Counted from the stretch's first letter, positions 17,974 to 27,350 are shown. The stretch is 64,000 nt of DNA from Pedobacter sp. JY14-1 (GCF_029269825.1 NZ_JARJHU010000009.1:124601-188600); one strand, 5' to 3'. A program made the numbers and translations. Notes: generated by a model not told the origin, from the sequence alone.

Positions 17974-18026
17974 TTAGGTGTTTTGATTTTGCGTGCTGTA
18001 TTTGGTTTTTAATGCATGTGCGAAAT

Positions 18027-18034
18027 CAAAAATA
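18027..18034 (-). promoter_or_regulatory. -7 element for the 903-aa dehydrogenase gene
   Basis: On the minus strand this reads TATTTTTG, an exact TAnnTTTG match, 53 bases before the ATG. The operator-like site at 18041-18054 lies 6 bases upstream of it, inside the space between the -33 and -7 positions, where a bound repressor would block RNA polymerase. Confidence 0.5.
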
Positions 18035-18040
18035 CACCTT

Positions 18041-18054
18041 TGCAATCGATTTCT
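18041..18054. promoter_or_regulatory. LacI-type operator-like site, copy B
   Basis: TGCAATCGATTTCT, identical over 14 bases to copy A (3429-3442). It sits in the 250-base region between the divergent 903-residue dehydrogenase and the DUF1080 gene, next to a consensus -7 element. One site could serve both directions. Confidence 0.55.
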
Positions 18055-18223
18055 CGGTATTATTTTAAATACTTTCGGGTAAATAGTTTTAGCAAATTCA
18101 TTAAGCGTATTTTATTCATTAACAGCGCTATTGTTTATTGTAACAAAATCATTATTTTGCGATTCCTTTTAATCAAACGGGAATTGTTTACTTTTAAACT
18201 TTTAATAACCAAAAAACCACAAC

Positions 18224-19654
18224 ATGAAACTTAATTACTTAAGGTTTGGAACAACGGCATTTGTCTGGCTGTTGGGGACTACACTTGTGGCTGGTCAGCA
18301 ATTGACTGACAAGTCAGAAATCGGCCTGAGTGACCTTTCGGGATTTAAAGACCCGGGAAAGTCATGGTCGATCGCCGGTGGTGTAACGGCAGACTTAAAT
18401 GAGCAGAACAAGCTCATCGTAACCAAAGGTACAGGAGTCCTGGTCAACCAGGTCGGGAAGAAAGACCATGGAACAGACCTGTTCACCGTAGCAGAACATG
18501 GTGACATCGTCCTTGAACTCGATTTCCTGCTGGCCAAAGGCGCCAATTCAGGAATCTATCTTCAGGGCAATTACGAGATCCAGCTGGAAGACGTATGGGG
18601 CATGAAAAACCTGACCTCAAGTAATCTCGGCGGTATCTATCCGCGCTGGGACGATTCAAGGCCAGCGGGAATGCAGGGTTATGAAGGCCATGCACCGCGC
18701 CAGAACGCAGGTAAGGCTCCCGGTACCTGGCAGCATATCAGAATTGCTTTCCAGGCCCCTAAGTTTGATGCCTCAGGTAAAAAAACTGAAAACGCCAGGA
18801 TGATCGGAATAGAGCTCAATGGTGTACTGATCCATGATGACGTAGAGCTTTTTGGTGCTACCAGAGGGGCAGCAGGCCCTGAAAAAGCACTGGCACCACT
18901 CCGTTTACAGGGAGATCACGGCGCTGTAGCTTTCAGGAATATCAAAATATCCAAGCTGCCTGCCAATGCAACGGCACGCAGAGGCGGAGACAACACCGAC
19001 CCGATCTATATCGACCCGCTGAATACCCCGCTGATCCGTAGTTTCGTTGATATAAACGGTGGTCCGAGGGTAGTTCATGCCATCTCAGTAGCCAGCCCGG
19101 AAGAAATACATTACAGCTACGACCTGGATAACGGCTTACTGTTTCAGGGATGGCACGGCGACTTCATTGATGCTACACCTATGTGGCACGACAGGGGCAA
19201 CGGAACTTCAAGACCAAGAGGAGCTGTAGTTACTTTCAGCAGAAAACCTGTTCCTGCCCTGGCCAAACTTACAGACGCAAAAGCGGCCTGGATAGCCGAT
19301 ACCACAGGTACCGGTTTCAGGACAAAAGGATATACCATTGATGGTGCAAACCGTCCTACCTTCGTTTATAACATCTACGGCACCAAAGTAACCGACGCCA
19401 TCAAACCTGTGGCAAACGGACAAGGCCTGACCAGGGAGATCAGCCTTGAAAAACCAGTAGATAATGTTTATGCACTGGTAGCCACTGCAAGTGATATTAC
19501 TGAAGCAGGAAAGGGCCTTTATTTGTTGGACGGTCAATCTTATTACATAAAATTTGACGATGCCAAAGACAAACCTGTGATCAGGGATGCCAATGGCGGA
19601 AAGGAACTGGTAGTCCTGGTTCGTGGCAAGTTAAATTATTCAATATTATTCTAA
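18224..19654 (+). CDS. Secreted DUF1080 protein (3-keto-glycoside-acting family)
   Basis: 476 residues with a signal peptide ending near LVAGQQ. Residues about 25-245 are a LamG-like DUF1080 domain: DIVLELDFLLAKGANSGIYL, then YEIQLEDVWG, TWQHIRIAFQ and the closing LRLQGDHGAVAFRNIKI. The family (Pfam 3-keto-disaccharide hydrolase) includes Bacteroides proteins that cleave 3-keto-glycosides. The remaining 230 residues (from IYIDPLNTPL) resemble the extra region often seen in Bacteroidota homologues and have no clear activity. It is first in an operon with the 656-residue cytochrome protein 13 bases downstream. Confidence 0.85.
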   Translation: MKLNYLRFGTTAFVWLLGTTLVAGQQLTDKSEIGLSDLSGFKDPGKSWSIAGGVTADLNEQNKLIVTKGTGVLVNQVGKKDHGTDLFTVAEHGDIVLELDFLLAKGANSGIYLQGNYEIQLEDVWGMKNLTSSNLGGIYPRWDDSRPAGMQGYEGHAPRQNAGKAPGTWQHIRIAFQAPKFDASGKKTENARMIGIELNGVLIHDDVELFGATRGAAGPEKALAPLRLQGDHGAVAFRNIKISKLPANATARRGGDNTDPIYIDPLNTPLIRSFVDINGGPRVVHAISVASPEEIHYSYDLDNGLLFQGWHGDFIDATPMWHDRGNGTSRPRGAVVTFSRKPVPALAKLTDAKAAWIADTTGTGFRTKGYTIDGANRPTFVYNIYGTKVTDAIKPVANGQGLTREISLEKPVDNVYALVATASDITEAGKGLYLLDGQSYYIKFDDAKDKPVIRDANGGKELVVLVRGKLNYSILF

Positions 19655-19667
19655 GAGAAGTCAGACA

Positions 19668-21638
19668 ATGAAACATACTTTTAAAACGCTGGCAATGCTG
19701 GCTTTAAGCTTTAGTTTTTCTGCGGGTTTTGCCCAGCAGACGCCTAAAGAGGAAGATTTTTATAAAGTCGTGAAGGTACGTGTGCCCGAGGGACCGATCC
19801 TGGAAGTGGGTGGCCTTGTTACCATGCCAAACGGAGACCTGGGCGTTTCCACACGACGCGGTGAGGTATATATTATAGAGAACCCGACCAGCAGCAGGCC
19901 TTATGTCCGCAAATTCGCTTCAGGTCTTCATGAGATCCTGGGGCTTGCCTATAAAGACGGCGCCCTGTATTGCGCGCAAAGGGGAGAACTGACCAAGCTG
20001 ATCGACAAGAACGGAGACGGCAAGGCAGATGTTTACGAAACAGTTTATGCCTGGCCGCTGAGCGGGCACTATCACGAGTATAGCTTTGGTCCCAAGATTG
20101 CACCCGATGGTTCGTTTTTCGTAACCGGTAACGTAGCATTCGGCGACGAGATGTGGTATCGCGGAGAAAGCCGCGTTCCTATGCGCGGATGGGCCATGAA
20201 CATCACTGAAGATGGCATCATGAGACCATGGGCTACCGGAATGCGTTCACCCGCCGGTCCTGCAGTTATCGACGGAAAGTTATACTATACCGATAATCAG
20301 GGTGACTGGGTTGGTTCAGGAGCCATCTGGAGAGTAGAAAAAGGAGACTTTATCGGCCACCCGGCAGGACTCCGCTGGACCGGTCGTTCAGACTCTCCGG
20401 TGAAACTTACTGAAGAGCAGTTCAGGTCTAAGATTGACGAGAGAAGGAACGTCGATGCCAACGGAAGGGCAATCAAACCGGAAAACCGCGTCGATGAAGA
20501 GTTCAAGATGCTGTTCCAGATGAAGAAAGATTTTCCTGAGCTAAGATTACCTTCTGTATGGCTGCCTTATGGTATCCTGGGCATCTCTACATCTGAGCCT
20601 GTAAAGATTCCCGAAGGGGCATTTGGTCCGTTTTCCGGCCAGCTGCTTATCGGCGATCAGGGAATGAGCATCATTTCAAGGGTATTCATGGAGACCGTCA
20701 ATGGCGTTGAGCAAGGAGCATCCTTCCTCTTCAGAAGTGGCTTCCGTTCTGGTGTACTCCGTATGGCATGGGGCCAGGACGGTTCACTGTTCGTGGGTGA
20801 GACCAACCGCGGATGGGGTTCTGCAGGTGATGCCAACGAAGGTTTGGAACGTATGGTTTATGACAACAGCAAAGTACCTTTCGAAATGCGTGCAATCAGG
20901 GCTATGCCTGATGGATTCGAGATCGAATTTACCAAACCTGTCGACAAAAAGTCAGCTGAAGACCTGGCATCCTATAACGTCGAAAGCTATCTCTATAAAT
21001 ACCATCCGGTTTACGGATCGCCTCCCGTTAACAAGGAGACGCTGAAGGTAAAAGGGGTAAAGTTGTCTGCTGACGGACTGCGTGCAAGGTTAGTGGTTGA
21101 TGGTCTGCGTCAATATTACATCCATACCATTACTGCCGATGGCGTAACTGACCAGGACGGTGCTTCTTCCCTGATGCATCCGATCGGTTATTACACGCTA
21201 AACAGCATTCCTACCGGCAGCAAGCTTTCCATGAGCGAAGTAAGCACCAGGAACTCAGGCCTTAAACCTAAAGCAAGCACCACTGCTACCAAAGGAAAGA
21301 CTGTTGCGAAAGCTAATCCTGACGATCCCAACGGAGGAGCTGCTGACGATGCGAAAGAAAAGACGATCACTACCGCTGCACCTACGTATGCACAGGTAAA
21401 GGGCTTGCTGACCAGTTATACCTGTACAGCATGCCATAATCCGACCAAGCGTCAGATCGGCCCTGCTTTTGCAGACGTTGCCAAACGCAAGTACACTCCG
21501 GAAAAGATTGTTTCGCTGATCCACAATCCTCAGCCTCAGAACTGGCCTGGTTACGCGACAGAAATGCCGCCAATGCCTCAGGTCACCAAGGCTGACGGCC
21601 TTAAGATCGCGGCCTGGATCAACTCCCTGGCAAAATAA
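19668..21638 (+). CDS. Exported beta-propeller protein with C-terminal cytochrome c domain
   Basis: 656 residues, signal peptide ending at SAGFAQQ. Residues about 30-420 are a PQQ-dehydrogenase-like propeller (GGLVTMPNGDLGVSTRRGEVY, ILGLAYKDGALY, RGELTKLIDKNGDGKADVYE). After a Gly/Lys/Thr-rich linker comes a class I cytochrome c domain with CTACH at 586-590, QIGPAFADVAKRKY, and the distal Met in YATEMPPMPQV. It probably oxidises the same class of glycoside that the DUF1080 partner, 13 bases upstream, cleaves. A terminator follows. Confidence 0.86.
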   Translation: MKHTFKTLAMLALSFSFSAGFAQQTPKEEDFYKVVKVRVPEGPILEVGGLVTMPNGDLGVSTRRGEVYIIENPTSSRPYVRKFASGLHEILGLAYKDGALYCAQRGELTKLIDKNGDGKADVYETVYAWPLSGHYHEYSFGPKIAPDGSFFVTGNVAFGDEMWYRGESRVPMRGWAMNITEDGIMRPWATGMRSPAGPAVIDGKLYYTDNQGDWVGSGAIWRVEKGDFIGHPAGLRWTGRSDSPVKLTEEQFRSKIDERRNVDANGRAIKPENRVDEEFKMLFQMKKDFPELRLPSVWLPYGILGISTSEPVKIPEGAFGPFSGQLLIGDQGMSIISRVFMETVNGVEQGASFLFRSGFRSGVLRMAWGQDGSLFVGETNRGWGSAGDANEGLERMVYDNSKVPFEMRAIRAMPDGFEIEFTKPVDKKSAEDLASYNVESYLYKYHPVYGSPPVNKETLKVKGVKLSADGLRARLVVDGLRQYYIHTITADGVTDQDGASSLMHPIGYYTLNSIPTGSKLSMSEVSTRNSGLKPKASTTATKGKTVAKANPDDPNGGAADDAKEKTITTAAPTYAQVKGLLTSYTCTACHNPTKRQIGPAFADVAKRKYTPEKIVSLIHNPQPQNWPGYATEMPPMPQVTKADGLKIAAWINSLAK

Positions 21639-21660
21639 GAATGCAGTTATTGCTTCAAAT

Positions 21661-21701
21661 AAAATGGGATAGTCTTTCATAGATTATCCCATTTTTTTTT
21701 T
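21661..21701 (+). terminator. Rho-independent terminator after the DUF1080/cytochrome operon
   Basis: An 11-base perfect inverted repeat (AAAATGGGATA / TATCCCATTTT) with a 13-base loop runs straight into a long T-tract. It separates the two-gene operon from the SSS transporter, so the transporter either has its own promoter or depends on read-through. Confidence 0.85.
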
Positions 21702-21740
21702 ACTTTAACCGCCTTAATCAAATAAACCTTTTTATATAAA

Positions 21741-23426
21741 ATGAGTACACTTCATTCTTACGATTACATTGTATTCTTCGTATACTTTATAATCGTAGCT
21801 ACCTACGGTTTCTGGATCTACTACAAGAAAAAGTCGGCAACCAGCGACTCAAAAGATTATTTCCTGGCAGAAGGCTCTCTGACCTGGTGGGCCATCGGCG
21901 CCTCCCTTATCGCTTCCAATATCTCTGCCGAACAGATGATCGGGATGAGCGGCTCGGGTTTTAAACTTGGACTTGCCATTTCCGCCTACGAATGGATGGC
22001 AGCAGCTACACTGATCATTGTCGCCGTGTTTTTCATGCCGGTATACCTGAAAAACAAGATCTTTACCATGCCGCAGTTCCTTAACGAACGCTACAACAGT
22101 ACCGTAGCCATGATCATGGCCATTTTCTGGCTGGCATTGTATATCGTGGTCAACCTGATGTCCATCCTGTACCTCGGTGCACTTGCCATCAGCGGCATTT
22201 CAGGTATCGATATTACGGTATGTATCCTCGGCCTGGCAGTGTTTGCGATCGTCATTACACTGGGTGGTATGAAGGTTATCGGATATACCGATGTCATCCA
22301 GGTGTTTTTCCTGGTACTGGGCGGACTGGTCGCCAGCTATATTGCGCTGAACATCATTTCAGGTCAGCAAGGCGTCATGAAAGGCTTCGCGACGCTGACC
22401 AGCGGCGCATCCGAGCACTTCCACCTGATCTTTAAAAAGGATAATCCCAACTATATCGACCTTCCCGGTCTCAGCGTACTGATCGGCGGTATGTGGATCG
22501 CCAACCTGAACTACTGGGGCTGTAACCAGTACATTACCCAAAGGGCCTTAGGCGCATCACTTCCCGTGGCGCGCTCAGGCCTGCTCTTTGCCGCATTCCT
22601 GAAAATGCTGATGCCGATCATCGTCGTGATCCCCGGTATTGCCGTTTATTATATTATTAAAGAGAACATTCCGGCGATCAGCCCGGACAGTCTGCTTACT
22701 TCTTCAGGCGTACAGGATCCCAACAAGGCATATCCTGCTTTATTAGGTCTGTTGCCAGTTGGCCTGAAAGGACTTTCCTTTGCTGCGCTGACTGCGGCCA
22801 TCGTAGCCTCTCTGGCTGGAAAGGCCAACAGTATCGCAACGATATTCACGCTGGATATCTATAAAAAAGCCATGAACCGCGAGGCAGGAGAGAAGAACCT
22901 TGTCAATGTAGGTAAGGTTACCGTTATCGTGTCTATGCTGCTGGCCGTTTTGCTGTCACTGGCTATCGGCGACGCGCTCATGGGTGAGGGCAAGCAAGGC
23001 TTCCAGTACATCCAGGAGTACACAGGTTTCGTTTCACCTGGTATCTTCGCCATGTTCATCCTGGGTTTCTTCTGGAAGAAAACAACCTCAAACGCGGCCC
23101 TGTTTGCTACCATAGGCGGTTTCATCGCCTCAGTAGTACTTAAGTTCCTTCCCGGTTGGATAGACCTTTCCTTCCTGTACGATTACGGATGGGCAGTAGC
23201 CAATTCCAGCGGTATCTATGAAATTCCGTTCATGGACAGGATGCTGATCGTATTCGTGATCTGCATCGTTGGCATGTATTTCATCAGTACTGCCGAGAAC
23301 AGAAAGGGGATTGTACCCAAAGGCCTGGAGGTAGACACCAAAATGTTCAATGTATCCAGCTCATTTGCGGCCGGATCGCTGATCATCATATTGATGCTTG
23401 TTGCACTTTATACGGTATTCTGGTAA
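21741..23426 (+). CDS. Sodium:solute symporter, SGLT-type sugar transporter
   Basis: 561 residues with about 14 transmembrane helices. Family features: an N-terminal YDYIVFFVYFIIVATYGF helix, SKDYFLAEGSLTWWAIGASLIASNISAEQMIGMSG-type sodium-site region (residues about 33-72), and the helix with GGMWIANLNYWGCNQYITQR near 250-270. This last is typical of the vertebrate-SGLT-like sugar branch. It should bring a sugar or sugar derivative into the cytoplasm with sodium. Context with DUF1080 and cytochrome-linked dehydrogenases suggests that keto-sugar or its reduction product is the cargo. ATG start 40 bases after a terminator. Confidence 0.92.
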   Translation: MSTLHSYDYIVFFVYFIIVATYGFWIYYKKKSATSDSKDYFLAEGSLTWWAIGASLIASNISAEQMIGMSGSGFKLGLAISAYEWMAAATLIIVAVFFMPVYLKNKIFTMPQFLNERYNSTVAMIMAIFWLALYIVVNLMSILYLGALAISGISGIDITVCILGLAVFAIVITLGGMKVIGYTDVIQVFFLVLGGLVASYIALNIISGQQGVMKGFATLTSGASEHFHLIFKKDNPNYIDLPGLSVLIGGMWIANLNYWGCNQYITQRALGASLPVARSGLLFAAFLKMLMPIIVVIPGIAVYYIIKENIPAISPDSLLTSSGVQDPNKAYPALLGLLPVGLKGLSFAALTAAIVASLAGKANSIATIFTLDIYKKAMNREAGEKNLVNVGKVTVIVSMLLAVLLSLAIGDALMGEGKQGFQYIQEYTGFVSPGIFAMFILGFFWKKTTSNAALFATIGGFIASVVLKFLPGWIDLSFLYDYGWAVANSSGIYEIPFMDRMLIVFVICIVGMYFISTAENRKGIVPKGLEVDTKMFNVSSSFAAGSLIIILMLVALYTVFW

Positions 23427-23456
23427 ACCAGAAGAAAACCCTGTAATATGGTAAAT

Positions 23457-23491
23457 AAGAAGGCCGGTCTGATATTCAGGCCGGCCTTCTT
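23457..23491. terminator. Bidirectional terminator
   Basis: Perfect 11-base arms (AAGAAGGCCGG / CCGGCCTTCTT) around a 13-base loop, between the convergent SSS transporter and Gfo/Idh genes, with A/T flanks suitable for ending transcripts both ways. Confidence 0.88.
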
Positions 23492-23516
23492 ATTGTGATC
23501 CGCTTAGAATCTCTGT

Positions 23517-24875
23517 TCAATACTTGAATACCTTGCCGCCCACCATCACCTCCTGGGTCTTTTCGTCAAAGGTCGCCTTCTGGCCGGTCCTCACCGAAGC
23601 GTTCGTCATTATATTCGCAATCGAGTGGTAATATCCCGCTTCAACGGGAGCATGTGTCTCCTTGCGGCTGCGCACACATTCCATCCAGTTTCTCATATGG
23701 GCAGAGGTCAGCTTGTCCCCACCGGTATTTGCAGAAGCGGCTACTTTCTCAACCAGGTCGGTCAGCTTCAGTTCAGGCAACAGATTCGGCTGCATGTTCA
23801 TCGCCTTTGCAGCACCAGCGGTAAGCCCGCCCCTTGGAGATACGGTATTGGTGATCAGGTTCAGCTCTCCGCCGTTAGAATAATAGATTTCAGCCGGGTT
23901 TTCGTCACCATTGTGCATCCTTGAGGTGAACACGACCTGGAAGCCGTTCGACGGGTCATTTTCTTTTCCATAATCAAATACGGCAGTCGTTGTATCCCAG
24001 TTGCGTCTGCCATCCTTCCATTGGTAGATACCGCCGTTAGCAACTACACTGCGTGGATGTTTAAGGCCTGTAAACCAGTGTACGGTATCAATCTGATGAG
24101 ACATCCACTGGCCCGGCATTCCTGATGAAAAAGGCCAGAACAAACGGAACTCCAGGTATTTTCTCGGATCCCATTCTTCGAAGGGCCGGTTCAGCAGAAA
24201 GCGTTTCCAGTCGGTATCCTGTTGTTTCAGCTTCTCCACAAGTGCGGGTCTTCGCCAGCGGCCCGGCTGGTTTACGTTCCAGCTCAGCTCTACCATCGTA
24301 ATGTTTCCGAACTTACCATCCTTAATGAATTTTTCGGCTGCGTGGTAGTTGTCACCACTGCGTCTCTGAGAACCGATCTGCACGATCTGCTTCGAAGCCT
24401 TAACGGCTTTCAGTGCCATACGTGCATCGGCCATAGTCTCCGCAAATGGCTTCTCACAATACACATCACATTTGTTGTTCACCGCCTCTGCAGTATGCAG
24501 GGCATGTGCAAAATCCGGCGAACTGATGATGACTGCATCAATGTCCTTAAGCCCGTAAAGTTCATCATTGTTACGGCATGCCGTAATATCATGCCCGAAT
24601 TTTGACTTCAGTACTCCGGTACCTTCCTCACGTCTCAGGCGCCAGAGATCCGAAAGTGCGACCACATCAAAATTCATTTCCTTATGATGGTTCATGAAAC
24701 TGGGTAGCAGGGCATCTTTGAAACGGTCAGAAAAACCGACGATACCTACACGTACCCGGTCATTGGCCCCGATGATCTTACCATAGCTTTTTGCACTGAA
24801 GCCCATTGCACCGGTATAAACACCGGCGGTGGCTATTGCCGCCTGCTTTATAAATTTCCTTCTTGATTCCTGCAT
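23517..24875 (-). CDS. Gfo/Idh/MocA family oxidoreductase, exported
   Basis: 452 residues. The N-terminus is a Tat-like signal (ESRRKFIKQAAIATAGVY), so this NAD(P)-family enzyme is predicted in the periplasm, where it would carry a tightly bound cofactor. The Rossmann start reads VRVGIVGFSDRFKDA, so the usual GxGxxG loop is altered. The family EKP motif is intact (CEKPFAE, about residue 140), as are IGSQRRS and a substrate-domain SSGMPGQWMSHQIDTVHW stretch. Likely role: oxidation or reduction of a sugar C3 position, in keeping with the DUF1080 gene 17 bases upstream in the same operon. Confidence 0.88.
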   Translation of the reverse strand: MQESRRKFIKQAAIATAGVYTGAMGFSAKSYGKIIGANDRVRVGIVGFSDRFKDALLPSFMNHHKEMNFDVVALSDLWRLRREEGTGVLKSKFGHDITACRNNDELYGLKDIDAVIISSPDFAHALHTAEAVNNKCDVYCEKPFAETMADARMALKAVKASKQIVQIGSQRRSGDNYHAAEKFIKDGKFGNITMVELSWNVNQPGRWRRPALVEKLKQQDTDWKRFLLNRPFEEWDPRKYLEFRLFWPFSSGMPGQWMSHQIDTVHWFTGLKHPRSVVANGGIYQWKDGRRNWDTTTAVFDYGKENDPSNGFQVVFTSRMHNGDENPAEIYYSNGGELNLITNTVSPRGGLTAGAAKAMNMQPNLLPELKLTDLVEKVAASANTGGDKLTSAHMRNWMECVRSRKETHAPVEAGYYHSIANIMTNASVRTGQKATFDEKTQEVMVGGKVFKY

Positions 24876-24892
24876 GATCTGTACGATTTGGA

Positions 24893-26254
24893 TTATTTGA
24901 GTTCTTTTATCTTAATGCTCCTGAAAGACACCCTGTCACCATGGTCCTGCAACAGGATATGTCCTTTTGGCGCCATTCCGAAATTCTTCCAGTCTTTATA
25001 CTTGCTGCCCGCAACCAGGTCAAGGAACTCCTGCGAACCACGGGTGTATTCTACTACCTTGAAGCCATTGAGCCAATATTCAATTCGGTTGTCGGGGTAT
25101 ACCCTGATCAATCCTTGATTCCATTCACCTATCTTCTTCTGGGAAGCCGGTATTTTCTTGCTCGCAATCAGGTCATACAAAGAAGCCAGGGTACGGTTGC
25201 CATTCTTTCCCAGTTTGGCATCCGGATGGCGCACATCATCTAATATCTGATATTCCGGACCGATTGCCGATCCCTTGTTACCTTCTGATAAGGTCACAAA
25301 ATATTTTACACCACTGTTCGCACCTTCCGTTAACCGGAAATCAAACTTCAGTTCAAACGCCCCGTATTCCTTCTCAGTTACAATGTCGCCTCCATTGGTA
25401 GATTCACCACCATTGGCTTTATCTACACTGAGTTCTCCATTGCTGATTTCCCAGCCTTTTTCAGGAAATTTATCCTTGTATGCACCAATCCAGCCCTTAG
25501 TGGTCTTACCGTCCCATAACAACGAATAACCCTGTGCCTTCTCCTGGGCAGAAAGATCATTAGGAACCAGGTTCACCACATAAGTATCATCAGCCTTGGA
25601 AGGTTTAAGGTTTGTGGTCTGGATACGGATGTTCCTCCAGCGGATCTGTTTTCCCGGCTGGTCATTGCTGCCTATGCCGTGCACCTGTAACGCGATAAAC
25701 CCGGAAGGGGTAAGGTTATCGATCAGGCTAGCTGTCGGTATACCGTTTATCCAGGTCCTGATTGAGCTTCCGATACATTCTATCCTGTATTTATTCCATT
25801 CGCCCCTTTTAAAAGCGGCCTGCCCCTTAGGGTTGATCTCCAGAGGATAGAGCCAGCCACGACGCGCCTCATCATAGATTCCGCCGCTCCATTTACGGTC
25901 TGAGGGATCAACTTCTACCTGGTATCCATGTACACGGCCGTTCTGGTAATCCTGACTGCTCTGACTCCTGATCTGGATACCTGAATTCATCGAATTGTCT
26001 ACAAGCAGTTCCACTTCCAGGATAAAATCGCCATAGTCTTTCTCTGTAGCGAGGAAGGAGTTGGGCGTGTTTGATACCGTAGTGCCCACGATCTCTCCGT
26101 TCACCACTTCATATTTAGCCTTGCCGTTCAGCTGCTTCCAGCCATTAAGGTCTTTACCGTTAAACAATTGCTGCCATTTCCCCCCCTGGGCCTGTGTACC
26201 GGAAACCGATCCGAACAACAGGGCCGCCAATACCAATAGTTGATTTTTTTTCAT
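24893..26254 (-). CDS. Secreted protein with two DUF1080 domains
   Basis: 453 residues from ATG 26254, which gives a clean signal peptide ([19 protein letters not shown], cut near TQAQ); the frame is open 11 codons further upstream, but that part would bury the signal. Two LamG-like DUF1080 domains follow each other. The first (about 25-215) has [33 protein letters not shown] and [10 protein letters not shown]. The second (about 240-450) has [32 protein letters not shown] and [21 protein letters not shown]. Both keep the N-S-G core. Expected to cleave 3-keto-glycosides in the periplasm. Lies between the DUF6807 and Gfo/Idh genes in one operon. Confidence 0.87.
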   Translation of the reverse strand: MKKNQLLVLAALLFGSVSGTQAQGGKWQQLFNGKDLNGWKQLNGKAKYEVVNGEIVGTTVSNTPNSFLATEKDYGDFILEVELLVDNSMNSGIQIRSQSSQDYQNGRVHGYQVEVDPSDRKWSGGIYDEARRGWLYPLEINPKGQAAFKRGEWNKYRIECIGSSIRTWINGIPTASLIDNLTPSGFIALQVHGIGSNDQPGKQIRWRNIRIQTTNLKPSKADDTYVVNLVPNDLSAQEKAQGYSLLWDGKTTKGWIGAYKDKFPEKGWEISNGELSVDKANGGESTNGGDIVTEKEYGAFELKFDFRLTEGANSGVKYFVTLSEGNKGSAIGPEYQILDDVRHPDAKLGKNGNRTLASLYDLIASKKIPASQKKIGEWNQGLIRVYPDNRIEYWLNGFKVVEYTRGSQEFLDLVAGSKYKDWKNFGMAPKGHILLQDHGDRVSFRSIKIKELK

Positions 26255-26283
26255 TGCTCCGTTTGTATTGTTTTTTGTTAGTC

Positions 26284-27309
26284 TCATTGTTTGCCAAATT
26301 CAGCGGCCTCTCTGTCCAGCTGTTCAGCCGTAACTTCCGCTCCGGAAGTCACCAGTATCCTGTATTTAAATGTTACGGACTGGCCAGGGGCCAGCTTCAG
26401 GTTCAATTTCTCCCTGCCGTTACTGAAAATGGCCTGTCCCAGCGGGTTTGCTGCAAACAATCCATAGTCACGGGCATGCCAGTAAGTGGGATATCCCGGA
26501 TTTTCCGGATAGTCGATCATCGCAACAGACAAAGGCACTCCTTCCTTCTTTGCCGCAAGCAGACACCATGTACCGCGAGTTCCCCATGCATCATTACCGC
26601 GCCTTCCCGTGCTGGTCAGATAGCTTCCGTTGGCACCGTTACCCGATGCAGAAACTTTGGTGACATTACCCTGGCTATCTACAAATTCCTCTACCTTATC
26701 AGAAGGCATTTCAAGTTCTTTCGTTACCCTGAGACCAAGCATGCCGTCTTTAATATCTTTGAAAAATACCGAATCCTGCTGAGCCCTCAGCGTGGTCACC
26801 CGGTCTATTGTCCGGCTGTTGCCCTTTCCGCTGAAAATAAAATACGTATGTTCGCTTAATAAGGCTTTTCCTGCCTGGTTTTCCCAACTGGCACTGTAGT
26901 CCAGGCGGCCCTGCTTGCCCTCAGTCACCTTTGCCACCCGCACCTTCCTGATCCAGCCATAACGGGCCTTATTTGCTGCCGGAATCGCATAAGAATTATT
27001 CCAGAAGTCCAATCCGTTTACACTTTCATAGTTAAGCCAGAGTCCGATATGGTGAGGATGATCATTACGTTCACCATCCCGGGGAACGATCGGAAATCCC
27101 CTGGTCACGAATGTACCGTTCGCTGCCCTGATCGGGTATAAGACGGGCTTTTCCAGATCATCGGGGTAAATAAAGCTGGTGAACGGTTTGCCTCCAACAA
27201 GAATGTCCACCTTTTTACCGGCATCGTCCCGGATGAGTTTTACGGTCTGGGACTGTGCGGCTGCAGACAACAGCGCACAGCAAGTGAAAATCAAAACCTT
27301 GTGTTTCAT
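26284..27309 (-). CDS. DUF6807 (PmoA-like) secreted protein
   Basis: 341 residues from ATG 27309, with a signal peptide ([21 protein letters not shown]). The DUF6807/PmoA-like pattern is visible: [35 protein letters not shown], the His-rich [20 protein letters not shown], then [17 protein letters not shown]. The family has no established reaction; the automatic name 'methane oxygenase PmoA' is misleading. It recurs next to DUF1080 and Gfo/Idh genes, so a role in keto-sugar or glycoside breakdown is likely. It is first in a three-gene operon with a promoter candidate and operator-like site upstream. Confidence 0.83.
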   Translation of the reverse strand: MKHKVLIFTCCALLSAAAQSQTVKLIRDDAGKKVDILVGGKPFTSFIYPDDLEKPVLYPIRAANGTFVTRGFPIVPRDGERNDHPHHIGLWLNYESVNGLDFWNNSYAIPAANKARYGWIRKVRVAKVTEGKQGRLDYSASWENQAGKALLSEHTYFIFSGKGNSRTIDRVTTLRAQQDSVFFKDIKDGMLGLRVTKELEMPSDKVEEFVDSQGNVTKVSASGNGANGSYLTSTGRRGNDAWGTRGTWCLLAAKKEGVPLSVAMIDYPENPGYPTYWHARDYGLFAANPLGQAIFSNGREKLNLKLAPGQSVTFKYRILVTSGAEVTAEQLDREAAEFGKQ

Positions 27310-27350
27310 ATCTGGTCTCAAGTGGTCCCGTCTAAACAAGAACCAATAGT

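Noticed and set aside
26284-27309. Methane oxygenase subunit PmoA
   Set aside because: The automatic name of this family comes from a mis-assigned model; this is a secreted soluble protein with none of the membrane helices of methane monooxygenase.
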